Positions 15,623 to 24,981 are shown, counted from the first letter of the stretch. The stretch is 64,000 nt of DNA from UBA4782 sp034429195 (GCA_034429195.1 DAOUGQ010000014.1:1-64000), one strand, 5' to 3'. Notes: generated from the sequence alone by a model not told the origin. Translations and numbers: made by a program.

Positions 15623-17212
15623 ATGATCATCCTGAAGAATGCGCGCATTTATACGCAAGATCCAGATCAGCCATTTGCAGAAGCGCTGACTATCGATAAT
15701 AACCGGTTTATTGCGTGTGGAAGCAATCAGGATATGCTGAAGTATGAAACACCTGGCGCCATCATTGAAGATGCGCAGGGTGCCTTTATCATCCCCGGGC
15801 TTACTGATGCTCATATTCATCTCGAAGAGTATGCAGCCTTCCTGGCAAAAGTAGATTGTGAGACACCCACCCGCCAGGAGTGCCTGGATCGTGTTGCACA
15901 AAAGGTAAAAGTCACACCCAAAGGACAATGGATCCTGGGGCATGGCTGGAATCAACATAGCTGGCAAGAAGGCTTTGGCAATGCCAAGATGCTCGATATC
16001 ATCTCCACCGAACATCCCATTTATCTCACCGCAAAATCTCTCCATGCTGGTTGGTGTAACAGCCTGGCATTACAGATAATGGGCATTGATGCTCACACCC
16101 CTGACCCACCTGGCGGCAAATTCGGGAGGGATGAACAGGGAAACCCCGATGGCATTCTTTTTGAATATGCCATGAATGTACTTGAACAGCATTTACCTCA
16201 GAAATCTCAGCAAGAAACGATCAATGAGATAAATACTGCTCAAAAGCAATTGTGGCAGTATGGTATTACTGGTATCCATGATTTTGATGGAAAAACGTGT
16301 TATCAAGCCTTACAAAAGCTTCATCAAGACAATAAACTTTCGTTGCGTGTATTAAAAAGCATTCGAAAAGAAGACCTGATTGATTGGGTCCAGGCGGGAT
16401 TGGTGACAGATTTCGGAGATGATATGTTGCGGATTGGTTCTGTAAAGCTTTTCGCAGACGGTGCTCTTGGTCCCCGTACAGCTGCCATGTTCTCTCCTTA
16501 TCAAAACGAACCTGAAAACTCAGGTATGTTATTCCTTTCCAGTCAACAGGTATTTGAAATCGGTATGTTGGCAGTTCAGGCAGGTGTCAGTCTGGCAATC
16601 CATGCCATTGGTGATCGTGCTAACCATGAAGTTTTGAATGGATATGCACTGTTGCGAGAATTTGAAAAAAAGAATAATCTGCCACTCAGGCGACACCGCA
16701 TGGAACATGTACAGATCCTGCACCCTGATGATATAACACGGTTACATGAAATGAAGATCATTGCATCGGTCCAACCCATTCACATCTCTTCGGATTTTCT
16801 TGCTGCAAACCTTTGGTGGGGAGAACGCGCTGCTTTTGCTTACCCCTTTCGTTCATTACTTGATTCTGGCACAGCTCTTGCATTTGGTTCTGATGCACCG
16901 GTAGAGTCTCCCAACCCATTCTGGGGATTGCATGCTGCCATAAATCGTACCAGATGGGATGGAGAGCCATCTCCGGATGGTTGGCATCCGGAGCAGAAAC
17001 TCACTCTGGCAGAAAGCTTGCATGGTTTTACCATTAGTGCTGCCTATGCTGCTGGTGTTGAAGACCACCTGGGAAGAATTATGCCCGGGTATCTGGCAGA
17101 TCTTGTCGTATTACCTCAAAATCCATTTGAGGTAGATGCTAAAAGTCTGCACGATATGCAGCCATCAGCAACCATGGTGAATGGAAAGTGGGTTTGGAAG
17201 AGGAAAGAATGA
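15623..17212 (+). CDS. Amidohydrolase family protein (YtcJ-like)
   Basis: A 529-residue metal-dependent hydrolase of the amidohydrolase-3 type. The HxH motif is at 64-66 (TDAHIHLEEY), further ligands are in SLAIHAIGDRAN and RRHRMEHVQIL, and the terminal Asp is in AFGSDAPVESPNP. The N- and C-terminal segments (MIILKNARIYTQD; LADLVVLPQNPFEV) form the usual small beta sandwich. The substrate is likely an amide, carbamate or formyl-amino compound; it cannot be narrowed. The ATG at 15623 follows the parB stop by two bases; a longer in-frame opening upstream only repeats parB. Confidence 0.85.
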   Translation: MIILKNARIYTQDPDQPFAEALTIDNNRFIACGSNQDMLKYETPGAIIEDAQGAFIIPGLTDAHIHLEEYAAFLAKVDCETPTRQECLDRVAQKVKVTPKGQWILGHGWNQHSWQEGFGNAKMLDIISTEHPIYLTAKSLHAGWCNSLALQIMGIDAHTPDPPGGKFGRDEQGNPDGILFEYAMNVLEQHLPQKSQQETINEINTAQKQLWQYGITGIHDFDGKTCYQALQKLHQDNKLSLRVLKSIRKEDLIDWVQAGLVTDFGDDMLRIGSVKLFADGALGPRTAAMFSPYQNEPENSGMLFLSSQQVFEIGMLAVQAGVSLAIHAIGDRANHEVLNGYALLREFEKKNNLPLRRHRMEHVQILHPDDITRLHEMKIIASVQPIHISSDFLAANLWWGERAAFAYPFRSLLDSGTALAFGSDAPVESPNPFWGLHAAINRTRWDGEPSPDGWHPEQKLTLAESLHGFTISAAYAAGVEDHLGRIMPGYLADLVVLPQNPFEVDAKSLHDMQPSATMVNGKWVWKRKE

Positions 17213-18264
17213 ATGATAAAGCTGCACTTACTCCTGAAATTTTAGTACCACGTCTGGGAGATTACTTAGTAGAAAAAAAGCTTATTACGCAAGAAACATT
17301 GCAACAGGCACTACAAACCCAGAAACAAATACAATCAAATGGGAATCAAGCACCTCTATTGGGGGAGCTTTTGATCGAAATGGGTGCGCTTAAGAGTGAG
17401 GAATTGGATCAAGCGATCACTGAACAGATTCTGCAGCTTCGAACAGCTTTACAGGATGCCAATCAAAGGCTGGAATTGCGTGTTCAACAGCGCACCCGAG
17501 AGCTGGAAAAAGCCATGCAGAAACTGGCAGAGTTAAACCAGCTCAAATCTAATTTTGTGTCAAATATTTCTCATGAATTACTCACACCTCTTACCCATAT
17601 TCGTGGATATCTGGAATTAATGCAAAATGGTGATGCTGGCCCTGTAAATGAGGATCAGATGCATTTCATTAATGTCATGCTGAATTCCAGTAATCGGCTG
17701 GAAAAACTTATTCAGGATCTGATTAGCTTTTCAGCATCAGAGCATGGTCAAATGCGTTTGCAGTATCAGCCCATTTATGTTTTTGACCTGTGCAACGCAG
17801 CAATTGAGAAAATGCGTGGCAAAGCTCTCGAGAAAGGCATTGAACTTATTTTAGAAGATTCGGCAATCTTGCCATTTATTGAGGGGGATCAGGAAAAATT
17901 GCTCTGGGTATTAATGCAGTTCATCGATAATGCCATCAAATTTTCTGAAGCTGAAGGGAAAGTCATTATTAAAGCAAAAGTCGAAAATGATGTAAAGAAA
18001 GTTCGTTTCAGCATCATCGACAATGGCATTGGAATCCCCGCAGAACGCATTCAAGAAATTTTCGAACCATTTCACCAACTTGACAGCTCTTCCACTCGAA
18101 AAGCTGGTGGAACTGGTCTAGGCCTGGCTTTAGCGCAAAAAATCATTGAAGCACATGACTCGGTACTTGAAGTGAAATCAGAAGTAGGAAAAGGAAGTAT
18201 TTTTAGTTTTGCAATCAAATGTGTGGTCGACCCCATATTTACGCCTTTTTCAGAGGAAGAATAG
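17209..18264 (+). CDS. Sensor histidine kinase with an N-terminal GspE/MshE-N-like domain
   Basis: A cytoplasmic 351-residue kinase. Residues 15-75 (LGDYLVEKKLITQETLQQAL, LLGELLIEMGALKSEELDQAI) resemble the type II secretion ATPase N-terminal domain, of which some relatives bind c-di-GMP. A coiled coil (80-115) leads to HisKA with the phospho-acceptor His122 in SNISHELLTPL, then HATPase with QFIDNAIKFS, DNGIGIP and GGTGLGLALAQ. No membrane helix is present, so the signal is intracellular. The ATG at 17209 overlaps the amidohydrolase stop. The likely partner is the response regulator at 19534. Confidence 0.88.
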   Translation: MNDKAALTPEILVPRLGDYLVEKKLITQETLQQALQTQKQIQSNGNQAPLLGELLIEMGALKSEELDQAITEQILQLRTALQDANQRLELRVQQRTRELEKAMQKLAELNQLKSNFVSNISHELLTPLTHIRGYLELMQNGDAGPVNEDQMHFINVMLNSSNRLEKLIQDLISFSASEHGQMRLQYQPIYVFDLCNAAIEKMRGKALEKGIELILEDSAILPFIEGDQEKLLWVLMQFIDNAIKFSEAEGKVIIKAKVENDVKKVRFSIIDNGIGIPAERIQEIFEPFHQLDSSSTRKAGGTGLGLALAQKIIEAHDSVLEVKSEVGKGSIFSFAIKCVVDPIFTPFSEEE

Positions 18265-18282
18265 GAAAATAACAGGATCTCA

Positions 18283-19515
18283 ATGACTTTTTCGCATCAG
18301 CCTCTTGAACATCTCGACATCAGCCACCTGGTTTCTATCAGTCAGGCAGTTACTCAGGCAAAAGAATGGAAACCAGCCCTGGATAAAATTGTCAGGTTGG
18401 TGCGCTCAATTTTTATCTTTGATAACCTGGCATTATATCTATACGATGAAGACAACGATAGTATGGAAATCATGTACGCAAGAGCAATAGGACGGGGACA
18501 AAAGGCGGGAGCAGATGTATCATGGGGCGAGGCAATAGCCAATAGAATTCAGAAAATCCAAAAAACTATCGTTGATGAACCCGTTATAGATCCACAAAAG
18601 AACCGTTTAGAGCAGCCTTTCATCCTCGCTGTACCTCTAGTGCTTCAACAACAATTCCTGGGGGGCTTGATTTACATTCGATTTGGAGGGCCTCCTTTTA
18701 CCCCTGAAAATATTCAGCTTGGTGAATACATTGCCTGGCACATTTCTCTCCTGGTACAAAGACAAAAAATTCAGGATGCGTATAATGTCCTTGAAAACCA
18801 CGCCAAATTATTACAATTTCAAGATGATTTCATTTCGACAATCTCTCATGAATTACGAACTCCGCTTGGATTTATAAAAGGTTATTCCACCACACTGCTT
18901 CGAAGCGATACTGAATGGGATTCAGAAACTCAGCATGAGTTTCTTCAAATAATTGAAAATGAGGCAAATCATCTACAACATTTGATCGATGATTTGCTTG
19001 ATTCTGCCAGGCTACAATCGGGACAGCTTCCACTGTATTTCGAGCAGGTATATATTGATCATCTGCTGGAAGATATCATCGAACGCATCCGGCTGCATTA
19101 TCCCGATCTGAATGCTAATCTGCACCTGGAAACAACCATTTCACCCATACAGGGTGATCCGAATCGCCTCACCCAGGTATTTGAAAATATCCTCGCCAAT
19201 GCCGCAAAATATGCGCCAGGAAAAGATGTCGATATTATTGTCCACCAGGATGAAGATAAATTAACCATTTTCATAAAAGACCAGGGACCTGGAATTTCTC
19301 CAGACGATCTACCCCACATTTTCGAACGGTTTTATCGTTCGAAGAAACTTGAAACAACCGTGAGAGGAACAGGACTTGGATTGTATATTTGTCAGCAGAT
19401 CATAAAGGCGCATCAAGGAAAGATTACCGTCGCTTCACAACCAGGAGCTGGTACAACATTCTGCATTATCTTGCCTTATCAGTCATTACAGGATCAGAAA
19501 TCATGCTATGATTAA
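18283..19515 (+). CDS. GAF-domain sensor histidine kinase
   Basis: A 410-residue soluble kinase: an N-terminal GAF domain (about 20-165), a short helix, HisKA with His189 in STISHELRTPLGFIKGY, and HATPase with ENILANAAKYAPG, DQGPGISPDDLPHIFERF and GTGLGLYICQQI. All boxes look intact. It is the second kinase in a row, and the response regulator follows 18 bp later, so the two kinases may converge on one regulator. The GAF ligand is unknown. Confidence 0.9.
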   Translation: MTFSHQPLEHLDISHLVSISQAVTQAKEWKPALDKIVRLVRSIFIFDNLALYLYDEDNDSMEIMYARAIGRGQKAGADVSWGEAIANRIQKIQKTIVDEPVIDPQKNRLEQPFILAVPLVLQQQFLGGLIYIRFGGPPFTPENIQLGEYIAWHISLLVQRQKIQDAYNVLENHAKLLQFQDDFISTISHELRTPLGFIKGYSTTLLRSDTEWDSETQHEFLQIIENEANHLQHLIDDLLDSARLQSGQLPLYFEQVYIDHLLEDIIERIRLHYPDLNANLHLETTISPIQGDPNRLTQVFENILANAAKYAPGKDVDIIVHQDEDKLTIFIKDQGPGISPDDLPHIFERFYRSKKLETTVRGTGLGLYICQQIIKAHQGKITVASQPGAGTTFCIILPYQSLQDQKSCYD

Positions 19516-19533
19516 TTGGATCAGGAGGAAGAT

Positions 19534-20235
19534 ATGACTCTAATCTTGGCAGTGGATGATGAACCTCTCTACCAACGCTTGATCGAAGCTAACCTGAAAA
19601 AAGAGGGTTTCGATGTTCTAACAGCGGGAAACGGCGAAGAAGCCCTTGAATTGGTTTCTTCCAAAAATCCTGACATGATCATCTTGGATATATTGATGCC
19701 TCGTTTGGACGGGATTACCACCTGCGAAAGGATCAGGCAATTTTCCACAATTCCCATTATCATGTTGACCGCCCGTGGTGAAGAACAAGATAGGGTACGC
19801 GGTTTGAATGCCGGTGCAGATGATTACATTGTGAAACCATTTTCAGCCCCTGAATTGATGGCAAGAGTAAAAGCAGTGTTGCGCCGTGCACAACGAACCG
19901 ATCAGAGCACAGACAGTCATTTCTTTCAGCATTACAACCTGAAAATTGATTTCGCCAGAGCAGAAGTTACCAAAGATGACCGGCAGGTCTTTCTTTCAGC
20001 AACTGAAAATCGCTTGTTGATCCAGTTTGCACATAACATCGGAGTTGTTCTGTCTGCAGATTCTTTATTGAGTGCTGTCTGGGGAGAACAATATAAAGAC
20101 GATAAAGAAATACTCTGGGTTAGCATCGCCAGATTGCGCCAAAAATTGGAAGATAATCCACATAACCCAATTCACATAACCACAAAAGCCGGATTGGGTT
20201 ATTTGATGCCACCAGCAGAAACATCGATTTCGTGA
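19534..20235 (+). CDS. OmpR/PhoB-type response regulator
   Basis: A 233-residue two-domain regulator. The receiver has the acidic pair Asp8-Asp9, phospho-acceptor Asp52 (MIILDILMPRLDG), Thr79 in MLTA and Lys101 in VKPFSAPEL. The C-terminal winged helix (about 132-228) contains LSATENRLLIQFAHN and DDKEILWVSIARLRQKLEDNP, slightly unlike the canonical VDVHIRRLRxKL. The ATG at 19534 has AGGAGG seven bases upstream; an in-frame TTG at 19516 is less likely. Targets are unknown but could include this cluster. Confidence 0.9.
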   Translation: MTLILAVDDEPLYQRLIEANLKKEGFDVLTAGNGEEALELVSSKNPDMIILDILMPRLDGITTCERIRQFSTIPIIMLTARGEEQDRVRGLNAGADDYIVKPFSAPELMARVKAVLRRAQRTDQSTDSHFFQHYNLKIDFARAEVTKDDRQVFLSATENRLLIQFAHNIGVVLSADSLLSAVWGEQYKDDKEILWVSIARLRQKLEDNPHNPIHITTKAGLGYLMPPAETSIS

Positions 20236-20247
20236 CCAGGAGGGAGC

Positions 20248-20541
20248 ATGTTTGCATCATTCGAGGAAAAGGGCAAGATCTTTACGCAGGTGATCAAGAA
20301 AATACCCGTAAAAGTCATCATTCAAACCACCGCACAAACAATTCATGGCAATATTCATATCCGCCCAGAACAGCGGGTTAAAGATGAAATAAATGGTGGT
20401 GAACCATTCATTGCAGTAACAGATGCTCAGGTTTTTAGTGCAGATGGAAAAGCCCTTCAAAAGGCGGAGTTTTTACTCATTAACCGAGAACAAATCACCT
20501 GGATGATACCCATCGACGAGCCGCGAACCACTGGAGAGTAA
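20248..20541 (+). CDS. Small beta-rich protein of unknown function
   Basis: A 97-residue soluble protein, mostly beta by pattern (VKVIIQTTAQTIHGNIHIRP, FIAVTDAQVFSADGK, AEFLLINREQITWMIP). It recalls a small uncharacterised domain (possibly DUF6812) in which a conserved middle, RVKDEINGGEPFIAVTDAQV, is followed by a final strand. AGGAGGG lies six bases before the ATG. It sits between the response regulator and the CpaF-like ATPase with spacers of 12 and 2 bp, so it is an integral part of the cluster. Confidence 0.7.
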   Translation: MFASFEEKGKIFTQVIKKIPVKVIIQTTAQTIHGNIHIRPEQRVKDEINGGEPFIAVTDAQVFSADGKALQKAEFLLINREQITWMIPIDEPRTTGE

Positions 20542-20543
20542 TT

Positions 20544-21854
20544 ATGCCATTAGCACTGGTGGGCTCAAAGGATTCCGTGGAGTATAACAAAATAAAGATC
20601 ACCTTCCTACAGGGTATCCTTCAGGAAATCTTTTTTCATCCGCCAGATATGATAGATTATGACAGGTGGATCACTGAAGCACTGCAGCAGCAAAGAATTA
20701 ACAAAAATGTTGATCTGGATGAAATCACTTTCAAACAGCTTACCAGAGAGATTCACAATGAGTTTACCTGGCTGCAGCCTTTTTTCCGTCTATACCTGGA
20801 TAAACAAATCAGTGAAATCCAGATCAATTCATATAGTAAGATTTTTGTGATCCATCAGGGTGTCATAAAGAAAACAGACATTCGATTCACGGATAACAAC
20901 CAGGTCTTACAGCTAATAGAATTACTTGTTCTCTCTTCAGGGAGATCACTCGATGACGACCGCCTAACCATTGATCTACACCTTCCAGATGGCTCCAGGT
21001 TGGTTGGTTTCTTACCGCCACTATCACCTGATGGACCATCCTTGGTCATCAGAAAAACGATCATGAGTGAGTTTACGCCACAGGCACTGATCGAAAATGG
21101 CACTGTAAGTGATAGCGGGATGCAATTTTTGCAAGCCTGCGTTTCAGCTAATCTAAACATCATGATCACAGGCAATCGAGATGCAGGGAAAACCACTTTG
21201 TTACAGTGCCTAGCTTCTTTTATCCCGGAAGATGATCGCATTATCTCGATAGAAGAAATTGCCGAAATTCGAACTAACCATGAAAATATTGTTCGAATGG
21301 AAATGAATTCCTCGGTTGGTACAGCGACAAAAGAGATCTCATCAAGTGACATATTAAATAAAGCACTTCGTATGCACCCAGACCGTATGATCATTGGTGA
21401 AATCAATGGCGATAATATAACAGAAGTTCTCAATGCCATGAATGATGATCACACGGGCTTTTTATCAACAATTCATGCAAATAGCCCGCATGATGCGTTA
21501 TCACGACTAGAAACATTCTACCTTATAGCTCATCCAGATTTACCTGTCAGGATCATTCGAGAGCAAATCGCTACTGCAATCGACCTAATTATCCATATCA
21601 CCTGTTTTCAGAAGAAAACTCACAGGATTTCGTCCATTCTCGAAGTCTCTGGAATGGAAGGAGACCGGATCATACTGACAGAAATATTCCGTTTTGAGCA
21701 GGTTGGGGCTACCAGTAAAAATAAAGTGGAAGGTATTCTCAAACCATCAGGAATACGACCGCTATTTAGTTCTCAATTGGAAGCTGCAGGTTTCATGTTG
21801 GGGCCAGAAATTTATGGCACCAGTCTGGGCGATATCTATAAACGCAGACGGTAG
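20544..21854 (+). CDS. CpaF/TadA-like secretion ATPase, orphan
   Basis: A 436-residue ATPase of the type II/IV secretion superfamily, CpaF branch. An N-terminal helical domain (20-90) leads to EIQINSYSKIFVIHQG. Walker A is GNRDAGKT (210-217), the Asp-box is RIISIEEIAEI with Glu in place of Asp, Walker B is RMIIGEINGDN (normally GEVRGxE), and the His box is FLSTIHANSPHDALSRLE. Catalytic residues are present though two motifs are altered. No pilin, TadB/TadC or prepilin peptidase gene is near; instead it is embedded in a two-component cluster, which suggests a motor or switch used with signalling, or a partner machinery encoded elsewhere. Confidence 0.85.
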   Translation: MPLALVGSKDSVEYNKIKITFLQGILQEIFFHPPDMIDYDRWITEALQQQRINKNVDLDEITFKQLTREIHNEFTWLQPFFRLYLDKQISEIQINSYSKIFVIHQGVIKKTDIRFTDNNQVLQLIELLVLSSGRSLDDDRLTIDLHLPDGSRLVGFLPPLSPDGPSLVIRKTIMSEFTPQALIENGTVSDSGMQFLQACVSANLNIMITGNRDAGKTTLLQCLASFIPEDDRIISIEEIAEIRTNHENIVRMEMNSSVGTATKEISSSDILNKALRMHPDRMIIGEINGDNITEVLNAMNDDHTGFLSTIHANSPHDALSRLETFYLIAHPDLPVRIIREQIATAIDLIIHITCFQKKTHRISSILEVSGMEGDRIILTEIFRFEQVGATSKNKVEGILKPSGIRPLFSSQLEAAGFMLGPEIYGTSLGDIYKRRR

Positions 21855-21879
21855 TTCACTTGCAGGAAAGGATTATATT

Positions 21880-22560
21880 ATGGAAAAAGAGCAGCAAAAA
21901 GTGCTTTTACGTCAACGGAAGCTGGCAGTCTTGCTTTATGATGCCCGACTCGTTTCTGGCGCCAGCATAGAAACGTGTGCCAGGCTGATGGGTGTCACTC
22001 CTGAAAAATATCAGGAATACGAAGAGGGCACATCTTCCCCTTCCTTACCCGAAATTGAAACGTTTGCATATGGGCTGAATGTTCCTTTATCCCATTTCTT
22101 TGGCAATATTGCTCTAACCTCCCAATCTGCAAGGACCGATGATAATAAGCTGAATCTCATCCGTTCATTACGCCAGAAATTAATTGGGGCACGCATTCTC
22201 CAGGAACGATCAAGATTGGGTATTTCTTCTGCTGATGTTGCTACCCTGTTGGGTATAACCGAAGATGAACTGGCAGAGCTGGAAGCAGGCATTCTCCCTA
22301 TTCCGCTTCCACAATTACAGGTTATTGCAGAAATGATGGATGTAGACCTTGCAACTCTTTTTGACCAGCAGGGATTAATTGGCCAATGGCGAAAACAACA
22401 AGAAAGAAATGAAACCTTCGATAAACTGCCATCTGGTATACAAGAATTCGTATGCAAGGCAGGAAATCTGCCTTATTTGGAGCTGGCAGCAAAATTAAGT
22501 GATATGGAAACTGAGAAATTGCGGAGAATTGCTGAAAGCATTCTTGAAATTACTTTTTAG
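21880..22560 (+). CDS. Protein with two XRE-type helix-turn-helix domains
   Basis: A 226-residue cytoplasmic protein. Residues 9-66 form one Cro/C1-type HTH (CARLMGVTPEKYQEYEEGTSSPSLPEIETFAYGLNV) and residues 98-150 a second (SSADVATLLGITEDELAELEAGILPIPLPQLQVIAEMMDV). The C-terminal tail is helical. Two HTHs in tandem could bind direct repeats or mediate protein contacts. The ATG at 21880 has AGGAAAGG about ten bases upstream. It is the only apparent DNA-binding regulator in the cluster besides the response regulator. Confidence 0.85.
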   Translation: MEKEQQKVLLRQRKLAVLLYDARLVSGASIETCARLMGVTPEKYQEYEEGTSSPSLPEIETFAYGLNVPLSHFFGNIALTSQSARTDDNKLNLIRSLRQKLIGARILQERSRLGISSADVATLLGITEDELAELEAGILPIPLPQLQVIAEMMDVDLATLFDQQGLIGQWRKQQERNETFDKLPSGIQEFVCKAGNLPYLELAAKLSDMETEKLRRIAESILEITF

Positions 22561-22568
22561 AAATCATT

Positions 22569-23111
22569 ATGCCGGCACATTCTGTTGATGTATTAATTAC
22601 TGAAGCCACTGAAGCCTATAAAAACCACAAATTTCTTGAGGCTGCAAATCTATTTACACACGCAGCAGAAATATATGACGCCAATTCTGAATGGTTGTTG
22701 GCAGCAGAAATGCGCAATAATCAGAGTGTGGCTCTATTACAGGCGAATGATGCTGAAAGAGCTCTCCAGGCAGCTTCAAATACAGATGATATATTTGCAA
22801 AAGCAGGAAATTACACCAAACAGGCAATAGCATTAAGTAATCAAGCAGCAGCACTGGAGGTCTTAGGGAATGATCAGGAAGCATTGAGTAAATATCAACA
22901 AGCTTCCCAGCTTCTAAAATCCAGTGGTGAAAAAGAAATGCATTCTATGGTGATGAAACGTATTTCAGCGATACAATTGCGCTCGCATAAAATGCTAGAA
23001 TCACTTGTGAGTATGAACAGCGCATTGAGCGACAATAAACCCACCAATATTAGAGAGAGGTCCTTGAAGAAGCTGCTTTCCATCCTCTTTAAAAAGGAGA
23101 GTTGGGATTGA
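22569..23111 (+). CDS. Tetratricopeptide-like helical repeat protein
   Basis: A 180-residue all-helical protein with at least three TPR-like hairpins, for example AYKNHKFLEAANLFTHAAEIYD, MRNNQSVALLQANDAERALQAA and SNQAAALEVLGNDQEALSKYQQA. There is no signal peptide. It is presumably a scaffold. It follows the HTH gene by 8 bp and its stop overlaps the next gene's TTG start, so it is coupled to the acetyltransferase gene. The partner is unknown. Confidence 0.75.
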   Translation: MPAHSVDVLITEATEAYKNHKFLEAANLFTHAAEIYDANSEWLLAAEMRNNQSVALLQANDAERALQAASNTDDIFAKAGNYTKQAIALSNQAAALEVLGNDQEALSKYQQASQLLKSSGEKEMHSMVMKRISAIQLRSHKMLESLVSMNSALSDNKPTNIRERSLKKLLSILFKKESWD

Positions 23112-23986
23112 CCAATCCACTTGATTTTCTCCTTTCTGGTTCTCACACCAGATTTCCTCGCTCAGCAACCATACGAGACAGTGCAAGTCTGCTCAACCTC
23201 ATTCAGAACAGTCGTTATGTTCATCGCCATCTCGATTGGCACCAGCCACTTGAATGGATAGGACATGAACCTTTCTGGCTTCTCGAAAACACCTATCGTG
23301 TACTGGCCGCTTTATCCATTCCCCCTGACCCACCAGGAGTGGCATGGATTCGATTATTTGCCTGTTCCGATTATGTAAGCGTAGAAGAAGCGTGGAGAAC
23401 CCTGTTAGATAAGTGCATTCAATCTTTTCGAGAACAGACCGTTTCCATTGCCACGATTGGGTTATCTACCTGGATTGTAAAACTACTGGAGTCATCTCAA
23501 TTCGAACACTATCAAGACATTGTCGTTTTGGAACGGAACATTCCATCTGATGAGGCTTACCATGTAGAAGGAATAACTGTACGCCCTGTTCAAGAAGGCG
23601 ACTTTGCACAGGTGTTGAATGTTGATAACACGGCTTTTGAACTTATTTGGCGAATTTCTGAAGATGAATTGAGACATGCCATGAAGGCATCAAAATATAC
23701 CAGTGTGGCAATCCATGAGGGGAAGATCATAGGATATCAGCTCAGTACGGGAAACCCCTTCAGCGCTCATCTGGCGCGGTTAGCAGTCTTGCCTGAGTAT
23801 CAAGGGCATGGCATTGGATACTCTCTTATACAGGATCTACTTGCATTCTTCCAGCGTTCAGGAATTCCCAGCATCACAGTGAATACCCAACAAACAAACC
23901 ATTCATCATTACACCTCTATAAGAAAATGGGCTTCCAACTGACAGGAGAGACTTTTCCCATTTTTCTGAGAAATCTTTTCGGTTAA
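23108..23986 (+). CDS. GNAT family N-acetyltransferase
   Basis: A 292-residue protein whose C-terminal domain is a GNAT fold: RPVQEGDFAQVLNVDNTAF, the acetyl-CoA loop ARLAVLPEYQGHGIGYSLIQDLL (Q/RxxGxG/A form) and the end strand NTQQTNHSSLHLYKKMGFQ. The N-terminal 150 residues may be a second, degenerate GNAT half. The start is taken as TTG 23108, because AAGGAG lies eight bases upstream and the codon overlaps the previous stop (TTGA). It closes the signalling cluster. Acceptor unknown. Confidence 0.85.
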   Translation: MTNPLDFLLSGSHTRFPRSATIRDSASLLNLIQNSRYVHRHLDWHQPLEWIGHEPFWLLENTYRVLAALSIPPDPPGVAWIRLFACSDYVSVEEAWRTLLDKCIQSFREQTVSIATIGLSTWIVKLLESSQFEHYQDIVVLERNIPSDEAYHVEGITVRPVQEGDFAQVLNVDNTAFELIWRISEDELRHAMKASKYTSVAIHEGKIIGYQLSTGNPFSAHLARLAVLPEYQGHGIGYSLIQDLLAFFQRSGIPSITVNTQQTNHSSLHLYKKMGFQLTGETFPIFLRNLFG

Positions 23987-24095
23987 TGAAGTCATTGGAC
24001 CATTCTTTATTACAAAGAAAATCAAGATGCCATCACTGGACAATCCTTTTCCTTTATGGCACAATCACACAATATTGTAAACAAGGAGCATAGAT

Positions 24096-24836
24096 ATGAG
24101 CACGTCAGGCAACGTTGGTCCTGCACGCCCACAGTCTGGGCAAAAAAGAAATATGAGCAAAAGAGCAGAAATACGAGCCAAACGTAAAAGAGAAGCAAAA
24201 CGCAATCGAATTATCATAATTTGCGTGATTGCTATCGCTGCCATTGGTATTGCTGCCTTATTTATCATTCCCAATCTTCCAAAAGATAATCTGAAAGGCA
24301 TTGCTCTCTCAGAAAACATGGATTTTCCACTGGAAGACAAAAACGCGATAGGCGATCCAAATGCCCCAGTGAAGGTAGAAGAGTTCTACGATTTTAATTG
24401 CAGTCACTGTCTTGATTATGCATTAAATCTCGAAGAAACTATTATTAAAAACTACGTTGCAACAGGTAAAGTTTATATTGTCTCTCATTCCTTTGCATTC
24501 TTGGATGCAACCTCTTATACTGCTGCTCAAGCAGCCTACTGCGCCATGGATCAAGGCAAATATTGGGAGTACAAGCAGACAGCATTCTATAATGCAAGTC
24601 TGGGTATGGCTACTCCCTATTCGAATGAAAATTTGATCAATTACGCCAGCAAGTTGGGTCTGGATAAAAATACGTTTCAAACGTGTCTTGAAAACAAGAC
24701 TTATGAGCAAAAATTGACAGAAGACCTGCAATATGGTGAAAACAATGGTGTTACAGGAACGCCTTCTTTTCTCATCAATGGCCAGGTTTACGGTCAATCT
24801 GATCTGGAACAAGCCATCAAAGATGCTCTAAAATAG
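24096..24836 (+). CDS. DsbA-like thiol-disulfide oxidoreductase, membrane-anchored
   Basis: A 246-residue protein with a very basic cytoplasmic N-terminus (about 20-37), one membrane helix (38-58) and an extracytoplasmic DsbA-type thioredoxin fold (Thioredoxin_4). The redox site is C102-S-H-C105, followed by the DsbA helical insertion, and the cis-Pro lies in VTGTPSFLINGQ. It probably forms or shuffles disulfides in exported proteins. AAGGAG stands before the ATG. It is monocistronic: a strong terminator follows the stop. Confidence 0.9.
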   Translation: MSTSGNVGPARPQSGQKRNMSKRAEIRAKRKREAKRNRIIIICVIAIAAIGIAALFIIPNLPKDNLKGIALSENMDFPLEDKNAIGDPNAPVKVEEFYDFNCSHCLDYALNLEETIIKNYVATGKVYIVSHSFAFLDATSYTAAQAAYCAMDQGKYWEYKQTAFYNASLGMATPYSNENLINYASKLGLDKNTFQTCLENKTYEQKLTEDLQYGENNGVTGTPSFLINGQVYGQSDLEQAIKDALK

Positions 24837-24872
24837 AACAATTTACTGTGAAAATTAATTAACGATAGATAG

Positions 24873-24902
24873 CCGCTGCACATTATAATGCAGCGGTTTT
24901 TA
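24873..24902 (+). terminator. Rho-independent terminator
   Basis: CCGCTGCA (24873-24880) and TGCAGCGG (24889-24896) form a perfect 8-bp GC-rich stem with an 8-base loop, followed directly by a T-tract. It terminates the DsbA-like gene. Confidence 0.9.
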
Positions 24903-24981
24903 TCTTCCAAAATCGTTTGCCCAATGACAAGTAGATTACAAAAAAGAAGGAAAATTCAATTTGAGAAAAGAAATCGTTGGT

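Noticed and set aside
20855..21439. A long 194-codon reverse frame inside the CpaF-like gene
   Set aside because: It is antisense to a conserved ATPase with intact motifs; its serine-rich low-complexity translation is typical of shadow frames.
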